Assembly (NCBI GenBank): GCA_030159075.1
Contig: BROG01000246.1
Span: 738,501 to 802,500, forward strand
Reading direction: 5' to 3'
From: Atrina japonica
Taxonomy: Eukaryota; Mollusca; Bivalvia; Pterioida; Pinnidae
DNA: 64,000 nt
This document shows, piece after piece, positions 35,402 through 46,514 of this stretch. Position numbers and translations under genes: made by a program. The stretch's first letter is position 1. Every line of letters begins with the position of its first letter. The notes below the pieces were generated by a model. It saw only the letters and a program-made list of their open reading frames with translations. It was not told the origin of the DNA and made no database searches.

Positions 35402-36591
35402 GATTGAATATCTTGTGTCAAATGTGCTGTGGGCAATAAACCAGAAATACCTGTATATTTTGCCCGGCATGGTCTCTGTCAATAGATATTTTGAGTTTCC
35501 TGTACAACGTTGACTATCCACGTAAATATGTATCAGCACCGAAACTCTGGTTGGTGATCTTGTTTATCAATCGCCATTTTGTTATTTATATCGTAAAATA
35601 CATAATTCAAAATGATATAAAACATCAGGACACTTATCAAGTACGTCAACTAAAGCATATCAAAAGTTGAATTTATCGATTCCTCACTTACACTTGGTGA
35701 ATATCGGAGGACAGAAATAAAAGCAAAAACATTACTCAGAAAGCAATTCAAACATACCGTATTCCTATGTCGAACGCAGTGCAAACATTTAAAATAAAAT
35801 CTTAAGAAAAGGAAATTATTCTCTGCCTCTGGTCTCACTGCCTATGTCGGGAATTTAGTATAAATACAATGCACTGTTAGATTTGATTTCCTAGACTGAA
35901 TAAAGTATAATATTTATAACGGTGGTCACGTAAAAATAGAAAATGTTTTACGAGATGTAAGTCAACAAAAAGACCCATGATCTCTCACTTTATTATGCCG
36001 AGTGTTTGTCGAAGGAACAGGTGCTACATGTTGTTCCTATATATTTTATGGTGTTTATGTAAAATATAAAACATTGTAGGAGATACAAGTCAATCGAAGT
36101 ATTCATACTCTCTTCATGTTGGACTTAGACATTCATAAAAAGCAGTTGAACTTTTGCATTTATTAACCCTTTTAGATGGTTTGTTTATTTTATTTTTTTT
36201 TTTTATTATTATTATCATTATTATTATTTTTTTTTTTTTAATTTCTTCAACTTGGAAAATCAAAGTAATATATTCATGTGAATGGGTATACATTCGGTCG
36301 GGCACTTCAAAGGAATGATAGCTCAAATATCTACAAGGGATTCTCATCACGTGTTATTCATAAACGATTTTGGGTCTTAAAATCTAAAATGCTTACATAT
36401 TTGCAAGGTATTATAATTCTGCTTTAATTGCTTTCTGAATTTTGAATACAACTTATTTTAAGGTACTAATACTACATCATTATTTTTGTCTTCCAGGCAT
36501 TCAAGGGTTACATTCAGACTATTATGAGCCCCCAATCATCCCAAAGGAAAGACCGGAGAATAATGTTTACACGGGGATCAATATCGTTTAA
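33052..36591 (+). CDS. EGF-repeat transmembrane receptor (MEGF/Draper-like), 3' part, spliced
   Basis: Supported exons are 33566-33706 (phase 1-1), 33877-34021, 34474-34502, 35231-35296 and 36497-36591, all joining in frame to a TAA stop. A weaker exon, 33052-33101, fits upstream in phase. The first exon encodes a cysteine-rich laminin-type EGF stretch (CPAGYYGKNC, CRNSCHC, CDPAIGC). The next gives a short stalk and one transmembrane helix (about LTFNLLLIVLVIVGCHFLL) and a basic stop-transfer. The cytoplasmic tail is short and serine-rich and ends with SDYYEPP and VYTGI, possible tyrosine-phosphorylation sites. Only one EGF unit is seen, far fewer than in MEGF10. The signal peptide and rest of the ectodomain were not found and may lie in unrecognised exons upstream. 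An AATAAA polyadenylation signal lies at 36851. Confidence 0.7.
34041..34106. repeat. (TC)n microsatellite
   Basis: Begins 20 bases after the splice donor of the transmembrane exon of the EGF receptor gene. Confidence 0.97.
34640..34750 (-). repeat. Dispersed repeat R3 fragment
   Basis: On the minus strand this matches 38870-38990 (TACTCACTTTTCGGTTATGA type). It contains a CCGCAG acceptor-like site and a GTATGT donor-like site that mimic an exon in the receptor gene, but its phase breaks the reading frame. Confidence 0.6.
35340..35399. repeat. (TC)n microsatellite
   Basis: Starts 43 bases after the 35296 splice donor of the receptor gene. Confidence 0.97.
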
Positions 36592-36892
36592 ACTGCGCTT
36601 GCCTTAATACAATTTATATGTGCAGATGTTTGACAAAACATTTGCCAGTAATGTATTTTTCTAGTAATAATGATGACGTCTAAGCTTAATGCCGTGTTCT
36701 CAACACCAACGACATTTTTATGGTTGTACGACTGTATACCAAATCATATACCAAGGAAAGATTTTATTTTGTAATGGATTAAAACACATTCATGATGTAT
36801 ACATCTGAAACACTCACAATATCGATGTTCAGTTTACGATGCTTGCTGCAAATAAAGATATATTTTTTTGTTTTCATGGTTTGTAAATCTAT

Positions 36893-37597
36893 ATATGTAT
36901 TATAAACATAATACCAAAGTTATAATGCTCAAGACAATATCGTTTCTGTCAATTAGACTTCGTCAGTTGAGCTCCAATTTGAAAAGTATGTGTTTGTTCT
37001 AAAGATAAAGTGGTATCATACAAGGTCAAATAATATCTCTAAAAGTATAGCCGAAATCCGTCTCAGAGTAACCACTGTAAAAAAATGTCTATCTTAGCTT
37101 TAGACAAATTTCGAATATAGATGGTGTTAACAGTGCCAAATATTACTTTAGTATAAGATGAACAGCTGGTACTGAACTACCAGGTACTAGGTTTATGTAT
37201 ACCCTCGGGGACTCAAACGGTCCACCAGCAGTGGCAACGACCTAGTGGTTATAAATATTATAAACATAATACCAAAGCTCCAATTTGAAAAGTATGTGTT
37301 TTTTCTAAAGATAAAGTGGTTTCATACAAGGCCAAATAATATCTCTAAAAGTATAGCCGAAATCCGTCTAAGAGTAACCACTGTAAAAAAAATGTCTATT
37401 TTAGCTTTAGAAAAATTTCGAATTTAAATGGTGTTAACAGTGCCAAATATTACTTTAGTATAAGATGAACAGCTGGTACTAAAATACCAGGTACTAGGTT
37501 TATGTATACCCTCGGGGACTCAAACGGTCCACCAGCAGTGGCAACGACCTAGTGGTTATAAGTATTATAAACATAATACCAAAGTTATAATGCTCAA
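36893..37597 (-). mobile_element. Retrozyme-like repeat array 2 (two units)
   Basis: Two tandem units of the same repeat as at 32417-32880, minus strand. Unit 1 keeps a near-perfect hammerhead (36927-36972). Unit 2 has a 52-bp deletion that removes most of the ribozyme (junction ACCAAAG/CTCCAATTT near 37275). The array stops at GCTCAA, 37592-37597, exactly where the hammerhead would cut on the opposite strand. Confidence 0.75.
36927..36972 (-). ncRNA. Hammerhead ribozyme (type I), apparently intact
   Basis: On the minus strand: helix I GCTCAA, core CTGACGA (position 7 is variable in hammerheads), helix II GTC-loop-GAC flanked by A-A, GAAA, helix III ACG/TGT with a G-U pair and ATAT loop, cleavage triplet GTC, helix I return TTGAGC. 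The six helix I pairs are perfect. The only non-canonical point is the A-A at the base of helix II, which all copies share. Confidence 0.75.
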
Positions 37598-37899
37598 TCT
37601 AAGTGCACATTTCTGTTAGTGGTCTTCGTATAAAGACAGATCTACAGGATGCTTTTAAACAAATATGTCTGTTTAAAAGCGATCCTGTAACAACCGAGAA
37701 GCTGGAAGCGGAAAACTATAGCCTCTGTCCTTGGCGTACTGATAGACCTAACACTAAACACTTGTCATAAAATTACAGAGAAATAAAAATTATAGAATGA
37801 TTTCGGAGGACCCTATTGTTATTGCGAATATTATTTTCTTTTTTTTCCAACCAGATTTTGTGACATCTCTAGCTCAAAAACGACTCAGCTGATTTTTCT

Positions 37900-38690
37900 C
37901 AACTTTTCAGCACTTATGAACCATCTAAAAATCTAGACCATTTTTCTTAACTTTTTAAAATTCCTCTTATTTTTAAAATTATCTCCCCTTTTCACTTATT
38001 TCATTACCAATGTTGTACCATTAACAAGTTTCAAGGTCATCCCATCAAAGGTCAAGGTCACATCTTAGTGTGAATGTTAATTCAAATTTTCAACTCAAAA
38101 TAGCTAAAAAGGTAGAGACGTTTTAGGGAATTTGCTGTGGAATATTTGTGTGAAGTTTCAAGGTCATCGGATCGAGATCAAGGTCGCAGCTCAATTGGAA
38201 AAATTCAATTCAAAATAGCTAAAAACAATAGAACAATTGTATTTTCGTTTGTGTTGAAGATTTATAAGGAATGTGCTGAAGAATATTTGTGTAAAATTTC
38301 AAGGTCATCGGATTGACGGTCAAGGTCACAGCTCTATCTGAAAATTCAACTCAAAATAGCTAAAAAAATTATGGAACTAACTAAAAATTATGGAACTTAT
38401 ATATATATATATATATAAGTTCCATAATTTTTAGTTAGGTTTGAAGATTTGTAGAGAATATGCTGTAGAATATTTTTGTGAAGTTTCAAGGGCATTGGAT
38501 TAAAGGTTAAGGTCACCGCTCAGTTTGAAAATTTCAATTCTGAATACCTCAAAACTCTATACAATTTTCTTTAAAGATCGGCTCTTGGTATCAAGTTCAT
38601 AGCTTTTTCAGAGCTAAAAAAGGTTTAGCTCCAGCTTTGATCGGATGACCCCTTTTTGCCTCCATTTCAGAGCTCAGCTCTAGTTATTAT
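37900..38690 (+). repeat. Tandem repeat of about 130-150 bp units (AAGGTCA-type)
   Basis: Four diverged units share TTTCAAGGTCATCGGAT, CAAGGTCACAGCTC, CAACTCAAAATAGCTAAAAA and GAATATTTGTGTGAA. The last two are separated by a perfect hairpin at 38377-38438. Confidence 0.75.
38377..38438. repeat. Perfect 62-bp palindrome
   Basis: Two 31-base arms (CTAACTAAAAATTATGGAAC and its complement) meet in a TATATA centre. On one strand it would fold to a hairpin without a real loop. Confidence 0.95.
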
Positions 38691-38865
38691 TATTGTGGTA
38701 AAAATATATCATAGTTTTGAGCCAGTCAACATCTTTAGGCATTTAGACCTTTAGATGTAGAAAGATAAATCTTTAGCAACGTCGGGCTTTACCAACAGAT
38801 TTATTATTACTTGACTACTTTAATATATAAAGATTGAAAACTCACAATTTGTATCGTCCGATTGA

Positions 38866-39130
38866 CATAACTTAGTGGGACGGAGTGACCATTCGATTTT
38901 CATACGGATGATTCTACTCACTTTTCGGTTATGACAACCTTCTCAAGAAAAAGGTTTTATTCCTCACTGGATGCCCGTAGGTATAGTGACAAGTAAGAAC
39001 GATTACTCTTGCCGGTGTAATTTCAATATCATTATGCTGTATTACCTAACATTTAAACTCGTCCCATTCATAAAAGTGTTCAAGGAGACTTCATCCGCCA
39101 GATTATATGGATTTTACTATGCAATGTATT
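38866..39130 (+). repeat. Dispersed repeat R3
   Basis: Shared blocks TTCTACTCACTTTTCGG, GTTATGACA, TTTTATTCCTCACTGG and TGGATTTTACTA, as in the copies at 28615, 46339 and 54740. It lies inside the old TRIM flank. Confidence 0.7.
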
Positions 39131-39309
39131 TCCGAAGAAAATGCGGGATTTCTGTAAATTAATTTGGATGTAAACGTTTAATTAAAATATATATGCACCT
39201 TACTCACCGAAATTTGTTTTGCTCAAAATTCTAATATTTTTGCAAATCTTGTAATCTGAAATCAACTTTTATAAATATGTTCTTTATGGCTCCGCAGTTG
39301 TAGGTTGCC

Positions 39310-40940
39310 TTACAAATCTAGGGATAAACATAAGACATTTTAACTCGGGTAGTGATTGTATCTAGACCAGGTGAATACAAAATAAGTACCTATGATGTAT
39401 TGTTCAACTAGTAATTGAAACCGGGAACACGTGTCACGTAAGAAACCATACTTACTGATTTTGGGTTTTTTTTTTACTTTTAAAACACTGATACGTTCCC
39501 TTAGAATGTTCCTTTTCAACAGAACACTACGATTTGTAGAATTTATTATATATAGAATTCATCAGGTTATTTTATCAATATAACGTTCCTGCGACGGCGG
39601 TGGGGGAAGTTGTCATCCCAAGAAGATACATTGTCAAGGAGACGAAGCGGAAGATGACCACAAGTGACGAATTCCATTACCACACTTTCAGAAATACAAT
39701 ATTTACTATATTGTACCAATACACTGCATACAAGAAGATGTTTACATCTTGATGAATACTGGAAAAACATCACAACAAATGCGTAAATATAATGTCATTT
39801 GGATCACACACAATTAAGTAGGCATACTAACGTTCAGTTGATCTCAAAAGAGATTACCACGTTGCCGGAAGAAAACGAAAAGTATGCGCAATCATTTCTG
39901 TGCATGTGATATGTATAGGTTCGCTATAATATGTTAAAATATTTACTCCCGAAAAAGATCGACATTGCGAGGTACTTCTTCTTGCTATGAACATGGGTGT
40001 AGATATTTCAACATATACATCCAATAACTTTTTTATTATTTATCTTTATCAATGAAATAATGGCCATAATTTCAGATATTTTATTTAATTCAAAACAAAT
40101 CAAAATTACATAAAATAATTGCGTGTCGTGCCCTTCATATAGCGCGTATGAATGTAGTATAATAGTAGTCCCGGAACGTCAAAATTGGTTCCGGGTACAT
40201 ATGGTATGATACTGCACCTTTTAAACTAATATAAAGTAAATGGAAAACGCATGTAGGATATACAATAACTGTTCAGTAAATACGGAGATTACGAATGTCA
40301 CCCTACGAATGTCGAGTCAGTTGAAAATAATCGTTCCTTATCGACCAATGAAATGACATGCAATGATGAAGAAGAAATTTTTATTTTACGGGGCAGCATT
40401 CCCCAGTTACTCACTTGTTTTACTTTTATGGATTACATTGCTGAAACTCGTTTGGAGGATAATATGACAGAGACAAGATAAACATGTTTCGCTTTAGTTT
40501 ACTGGAGGCTAAGAAAAGTCATATTTGCACTTCTTCCTCTGCAAGGTGCATGGTGACCCCTTGGCTCTGGCCGCGCGTCCTTGTGCCACTGGAATCACCT
40601 CTCACAGTTGAATACACCCCTTATGCATTTGAAAAATGTCTTAACCCGTTATGTAGATGTCCCTTAACTTTTATCTTGAATAAATAATTATTAATACAGC
40701 ATCTCAGTTAGACTATGTATCGGGCACGGTCTTTCTCTTGTTTGTTAATAATGTATATGACGTAAGCGATTATCAAATGTTAACAACGTGGTTTTCTGTG
40801 TATCAGCATTAAGACACGGAACAATGCAGCTATGTGAGCTATTTAAGAATGTTATTCACCTACACATGCACCTGTAGATTGAGATTGATTTACAGCTACA
40901 ATATACAATGACTTTAATAACGAAAGTAAGTGAAAACGTA
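39310..40940. other. Gene-free sequence
   Basis: No convincing exon or known repeat was seen. It lies between two homologous blocks of the old TRIM flank, so it is probably an insertion. Confidence 0.4.
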
Positions 40941-41635
40941 TTATCGATTTAATCTCTGTACTCGGAATCGAAAGTGAAAGTAGAATACACAGACCTTGAA
41001 AGAAAAGACAGTTTTTAAATCAATTACATCATGAGTAACTTAAAGAATAATAATTTATTAATTTTAACGCAAATATATTTCGAACTATGAATCAATAGGA
41101 TTGTTATATATCTGATATCTTATAAATGTTTTTGTATAACTTCGTAAACTATTATTCGACCATTCGTTTATTTTTTCTGTGGGTGGTATAATTCTCTGTC
41201 ACTGTATGTAATGTGTTATAGGACGCATGCTATGTTTAGTATGTAACAACTTAACTATCCAAATAAAACAGTAGGCTGTCATTATATGCTTGCCTTGGTC
41301 AAAGGTCAAAGTTAGGTATTGCCAGGGTCCAATGCGGGATTTCCCACATTGTGTTCGGACTATTAACTTTATCGCTTTAATGTCATATGCAAGGACCCAA
41401 TGTTCGTCCATTAACTTTTACATTTAAACGAACCACTCAACATATTTCAATCAAATTTAGCAGCAAGCATGTTGTTAGAAGGGGCTTTTGGTTTGCAAAC
41501 GAAAGCGGAATAGTTCCCTTAGGGCTAAAAAACTAGGTACATCTTTAAAAATCGCCTCTTCGTGACCAACGATCAGATTCCTTTTAGTCTGACAACACAT
41601 ACAATACATTATTGTTAAGTCAATATCTACAAGGT

Positions 41636-42566
41636 TTATGGCACGCCAAAATCACATTAATGAGTTAAACCAGTTTTTCCAGTTAAACTTAGTTTTTCTC
41701 CAGTTAAACTTAGTTTTTCTCAGTTAAACATAGCTTTTCTCAGTTAAACCAAGTTTTCTCCAGTTAATGTCGGTTACGAGTTAAACTTTATTTTTCTCCA
41801 GTTAATCCTAATTTTTCTCATAACCCAAATTGTTTAGAAAAAAATGGGTTTAACTTCACCAAATCTGATTGTGGTGCAGTTAAACCTAGTATTTCTCAAT
41901 TAAACTAGGTTTTTCTCGAAAAAACATTTGAGTTTAAATCATTTTTGTGATTTTGACACCGTTAAACGTAGTTTTTTCTGAGTTAAACCTAGTTTTTCTT
42001 CAGTTAATGTGAGATACTGAGAAAATATAGGTTTAACTGGAGAAAATTAGGTCTAACTGAGAAAAACTAAGTTTAACAAATAAAGAACCCAGAATTACAA
42101 TAAAGATTCAATCTTAGTTTTTCTCGAGAGAGACTAGTTTTTCTTCTGCAAACCTAGTTTTTCTCCAGTCAAAGTTGGTTACGAGTTAAACCAAATTTTT
42201 CTCCAGTTAATCCTAGTTGTTTCTCATAACTCACATTAATTGGAGAAAAACTAGATCGATTGAGAAAGGTCATGATTAACTGCACCAAAATTATTATAAT
42301 ATATATAAAAATATTAGTACTCATTAATGTGAATGTGGCACAGTTAAATATACTTTTTCTCACTTAAACTAGGTTTTTCTCGAAAAAAGGTAGGTTTAAT
42401 TCATTTTGGGGATTCTGGCGTAGTTAAATTTTTTTTTTCAGTTAAACCTAGTTTTTCTCAAGTTAATGAGGGTTACTGAGAAAAACTAGGTTTAACTGGA
42501 GAAAAACTGGGTTTAACTGAGAAAAACTAGGTTTAACTCATTAATGTGGATTTTGGCGTGCCATAA
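41636..42566. mobile_element. Foldback-type element, 931 bp
   Basis: Terminal inverted repeats of about 45 bp start TTATGGCACGCC and end GGCGTGCCATAA, with a 4-bp direct repeat AGGT on each side (41632-41635 and 42567-42570). The inside is made of degenerate repeats of a motif like CAGTTAAACCTAGTTTTTCTC in both orientations, so long hairpins can form. No protein is encoded. Confidence 0.85.
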
Positions 42567-42582
42567 AGGTTCACAAATGAAA

Positions 42583-42702
42583 TCGAAATAGTCTCATAAA
42601 CGTGCCACCAGGGACACTTCAAATGATAAAGGGTGTAGTTTATCGAAATAGTCTCATAAACGTGCCACCAGGGACACTTCAAATGATAAAGGGTGTTGTT
42701 TT
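42583..42702 (+). repeat. 60-bp tandem duplication
   Basis: TCGAAATAGTCTCATAAACG...AAAGGGTGT occurs twice with a period of exactly 60, right after the foldback element; one base near the end of the unit differs. Confidence 0.95.
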
Positions 42703-43326
42703 ATACAAAATGAATGCCTTATCAACACCATTCTGATCGTTTTTTGGTTTTTTTTTGTATGTAAGATGTATCAGAAAGTTTTTAGAAACTATGAAAGGAT
42801 ATAGCTGTGGCGAAGTAAAGTCAAGGGGTCAAAGGTAAAAGTCACAGTGGAATGCTAAACAACGAAGTAAATGAATATGTTCTAATGTTTTGGGGATTTA
42901 ATTTTATGGTCAGGAGGAGATTTGGTATAAATGCAAAATAGTTTCGGATTTCCATGTAAGTTGAAACAGGTGATAATATGTTGTAAAGCTGACTTCATCA
43001 CTAAATATTCTATAATTAGAAATGGGTTTACCAGAACGTACTATTCGTCGATAATACATGCAAGCTAATGATTTTATTCCAGGAAGCAATATTCTGGAAC
43101 TTTTTACACCACATTTGATCTGAATTTGATTTCGGACTTATGACGGTTGTAACCAGTCGGCATTGAATGCTTACAATTTCATAGAACCTATCTCTCGAGA
43201 TTTTTGAGCGGTGTGTGTTTGTTCTAAATGATGGTCTAGCATTGGTATTTTCTTTATATTTCAGCCAAAACGAATTTACATAAAATGCAAAGTAAAAAAA
43301 AAATCTGATTTACATTGTAGATTTGA

Positions 43327-44329
43327 ATGGCTCATAAAAACATTATCACAGAGATAAAAGCCAGGTTTTGTGAATGCTCTATCTGTATGTCTGAATATGA
43401 TGAAAGGGAGTTAACTCCACGAATTCTTCCCTGTAACCACACATACTGCAGCCAGTGCCTGGAAACATTGTGTAGAAATTATAGATTAAAATGTCCTCAG
43501 TGTAACAAAAAACACTGTGTAATGGGAAATGACATCTCAGCATTTAGAAAAGACAATACCATTCGGGATCTTGTGAGCTTTCTTTCCTCCCAGGAGAGGA
43601 GAGTTACGTGTTGTAATTGTTCCTCTATAGATATAAAATATTATTGTAAACTATGTGAGACATTCTTGTGTAAAACTTGTAAAGGATGTCATATAAATTC
43701 TTCTTCAAAACATCATATAATACCAACCAACAAACAACTTTCTGACATGCCCGTAAGTGAAAGTCCAGCTTTCATATGTTATGAAGAAAGCCATGAAGGG
43801 AATGAATTAAAGTTCTTCTGTTACTCAGCTGAATGTCGTAAAGTGTTGTGTGCAAACTGTGTGGCAGTGGTTCATCGTAACCATGACATCCGCAATCTTT
43901 TTGAGATTTACGAAGAACGAAAAAAAGTTATGCAGTCGAAACTTGTGCTCTTGGTGCCAAAAATAGACATTACAAAAGAGAGAATAAACGAAATAAAACA
44001 AGAAATTGTACACCTGCGTAGCAAGACTCGGTCTGCACGTATAATAAATACAGATGACGAAGAATCGAATGGACGCATCCGAAAATTGGAAGCTGAGAGC
44101 GCAGTATTACTTAATTTTTATGATAATTCAAGTGAGTGTTGCGTCATCGCTCAACAAGTCTTGGATGAAGATATTCCTACATTTCTCGAATCCGAGAATT
44201 TGTTAGTGGTAAAGCTACAAGAGTTTGTTGATTTTCAGTTTGAAACCATGGCAACGGAAGTAAGAGAAGTGCATTCACAACTCTTTGATGATGAAAGCCT
44301 TATCAGGGCTTCTTTTCGTGATCTGAAAG
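43327..44329 (+). CDS. TRIM-like protein, copy D, exon 1 (RING, two B-boxes, coiled coil)
   Basis: First coding exon of the one intact gene of the family: 1003 nt, start six bases after acceptor ACATTGTAG, end at GTAATT in phase 1. C3HC4 RING at residues 15-62 (CSICMSEYDE, CNHTYCSQC, CPQCN), B-box1-like finger at about 93-133 (CCNC, YYCKLC, CKTCKGCH), B-box2 at about 149-192 (CYEESHEGNELKFFCYS, CANCVAVVHRNHD), coiled coil to about 305. The domain order is that of TRIM E3 ubiquitin ligases. Exon 1 sequence of copies C and D is closer to each other than to A and B in the coiled-coil end (ESENLLVVKLQEFVDFQF). Confidence 0.9.
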
Positions 44330-44369
44330 GTAATTATTTTAAAAGCCTTAAAGGGGAATTAGCTGTGTT

Positions 44370-44660
44370 TACCAAATTTTTTCTACCTTTACTACTTGTA
44401 TTTGATGTACAATAATAAATAAGAGCTATACACAGGTATAAAATAAATCTTATATTCCAGTCAGGTCCAGTGTGGTATTCATATACAAATAGTAAGTTTG
44501 AGATTATCAATTGCAATTGAAAGTGCAAAATCTGGGTTTCTCAAGCAATTTTCACAAAATATATAGGAATTTAAGAATTTTTATGCATGTGTATATCTCA
44601 TCTCTGTTGTTGTATATCAATCTAAGTAGTAAAAATGGGATTTAAAAAACACATCTTATG
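44370..44660 (+). repeat. Dispersed repeat shared with 12600-12960
   Basis: Intron 1 of TRIM copy D; same order of blocks as at 12600 (TACTACTTGTATTTGATG, CTCAAGCAATTT, TATGCCCCTTG). Confidence 0.55.
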
Positions 44661-44843
44661 CCCCTTGAAATGTTTCCGTCATTTTATGCTAGTTTGGTTG
44701 AAATACAACAAATTTCATTTTTATTCTTTGATGTTTTATTTTAAATATTATAGGTTTTAAAACTGTCTGACAAATGTGTATGTTTATGCCTTGCGTCACA
44801 AAGTGTATGAAACATGTAAGCCTATGATTTAACTTACCGTCAT

Positions 44844-45110
44844 GAGCCGACCTGGCTCAGTCGATAGCGCGCTCGACTCTTGATCGTGAGGTCGTGTTGG
44901 TTGGTTTTCTGTCCTTCAATTGAGACAGTAAAAACCGAGGTCCCGTGTCACAGTAGGTGTCGGCACGTTAAAGAACCCTCACTGCTGTATGGCCGTAAGT
45001 GCCGAGCATAGACCAAAATTTGAAGCCCTTCACCGGCATTTGGTGACATCTCCATATGAATGAAAGATTTTTTAGTTCGACGTTAAACAACAATAAACAA
45101 ACATACAAAC
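44844..45110 (+). repeat. tRNA-derived SINE, family 1, with target-site duplication
   Basis: Plus-strand SINE with head CCTGGCTCAGTCGATAGCGC and tail AACAACAATAAACAAACA. It is flanked by AACTTACC(G/T)TCAT at 44831-44843 and 45111-45123. It lies in intron 1 of TRIM copy D. Confidence 0.85.
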
Positions 45111-45129
45111 AACTTACCTTCATAGTTTA

Positions 45130-46330
45130 ATATTAAAATCATCTTGCTTATTTATGTTATCTGCGTGGTCTTCTATTTATAACTACTATATTACCGTGTG
45201 GTACCTTGTTCACGGTTATTTAGGGTCTGTAGGTGACATATATTATATATTTCCAATATTAAGGCAGACAATTCCCAAAGGACGGACAGTAATTCAGTTG
45301 AAAAATAAGTTTCTTGTGTGTATTTCTTTATCTCTCGGAACTCTTCGGTGCTCTTTCTAACGTAAAATTTATTCAATAGGGTTCGGTATGCAAAGTAACT
45401 GTATGAACTACGAATGAACATACATGCGGTCATGTTGCTTAATTTAAAATACTACAGGAAAAAAATTATGGTTGACAACAGCAAAGAAAGTAAATTAATC
45501 TTCCTATACTCTAGAAGTAAGAATGAATAAGAGACTTGAGAGTAAGTCTATTGAAGGAGACAGTACTTTTGTCGAGGCTGAGCAGTGTAAAATTTCCTAA
45601 TTTCGACCGTGTTTGCCGATACTTCTTCCCCCAAATTAGAAAGGCCCAGGTCTCTTTTATCCAAAGTATAAATGAAACCGGTTCTGATCTTAATTCATAT
45701 CAGGATAAACATATTTGATAAACAAAATATTTACATTTGAAATACAAAGGTCTGATTATTATGATTAATATAAATCTGCTAGATGAATTTGGTTTGAAAT
45801 ATCTCATTTTATACTATTTGCATATGGTTTTTTTTTTGTAAAATAAAACATATCACATTCCTATAAGTATTGTGTTTATAAAGACATTTTATGATATCCC
45901 TTTAATTGTTCAATTGAAATGGGATGAATTCATTTGTATGAAACTTAACGAAACGAAATACCATGTATCACCAAAACTAAAGCCATTGGTTTTTTCATCA
46001 TTATTCCTAGTGTTGTTCGATTAAACTTTGTTTTTCAAACTAATTCACATGAACTGCAATTGAAACCAGGAAACTGTTAATAGTTTTTGTTAACACAGAT
46101 ACAAAGCAGCAGAACACTATTTTTCTATTTTAAATTAAATCCACAAAATAGATTTTTGTTGCAACAATTCTTAATAACCATTCACGTCACATAATTTCGA
46201 AGGGATTTTCTTCAAATAAATTCAGCTTAGAATAACCTGGATTCCTACTACATATTAAAAGTTCTGACATAGACATACATGTTGATATTACATTACATAT
46301 TATATTACATATTAGTTCATAAAGTTCAAT
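45130..46330. other. Intron 1 of TRIM copy D, nothing else recognised
   Basis: AT-rich with no conserved frame. Confidence 0.45.
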
Positions 46331-46338
46331 TCAAATAA

Positions 46339-46498
46339 CTTGACGGAGAGGAGTAACCTTATGATAATCACACGGATAAATGAATCTACTCACTTTTCGG
46401 TTATGACAAGTTTACGGGATAAACGGTTTATTTCATTCCATATAGTCCTCACTATGACTTCACACCTCCAGGATTTATGGATTTTACTAAAAATGGAT
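46339..46498 (+). repeat. Dispersed repeat R3 next to TRIM exon 2
   Basis: CTACTCACTTTTCGGTTATGA and TATGGATTTTACTA blocks, as in other R3 copies. The repeat ends about 16 bases before the exon 2 acceptor and so may supply its branch-point region. Confidence 0.6.
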
Positions 46499-46514
46499 TA
46501 TTCTTTCATTTTAG

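Larger units (their letters stand above)
38695..43320 (+). repeat. Old diverged copy of the TRIM upstream region
   Basis: Blocks match copy A/B in the same order: 38695-38800 with 2525-2600, 38825-38860 with 3077-3120, 39165-39310 with 3165-3300, 40945-41130 with 4385-4860, and 43010-43150 with 5200-5340. They are separated by later insertions (R3 repeat, foldback element, spacers). The block leads directly into TRIM copy D, as copy B leads into copy C. Confidence 0.7.
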
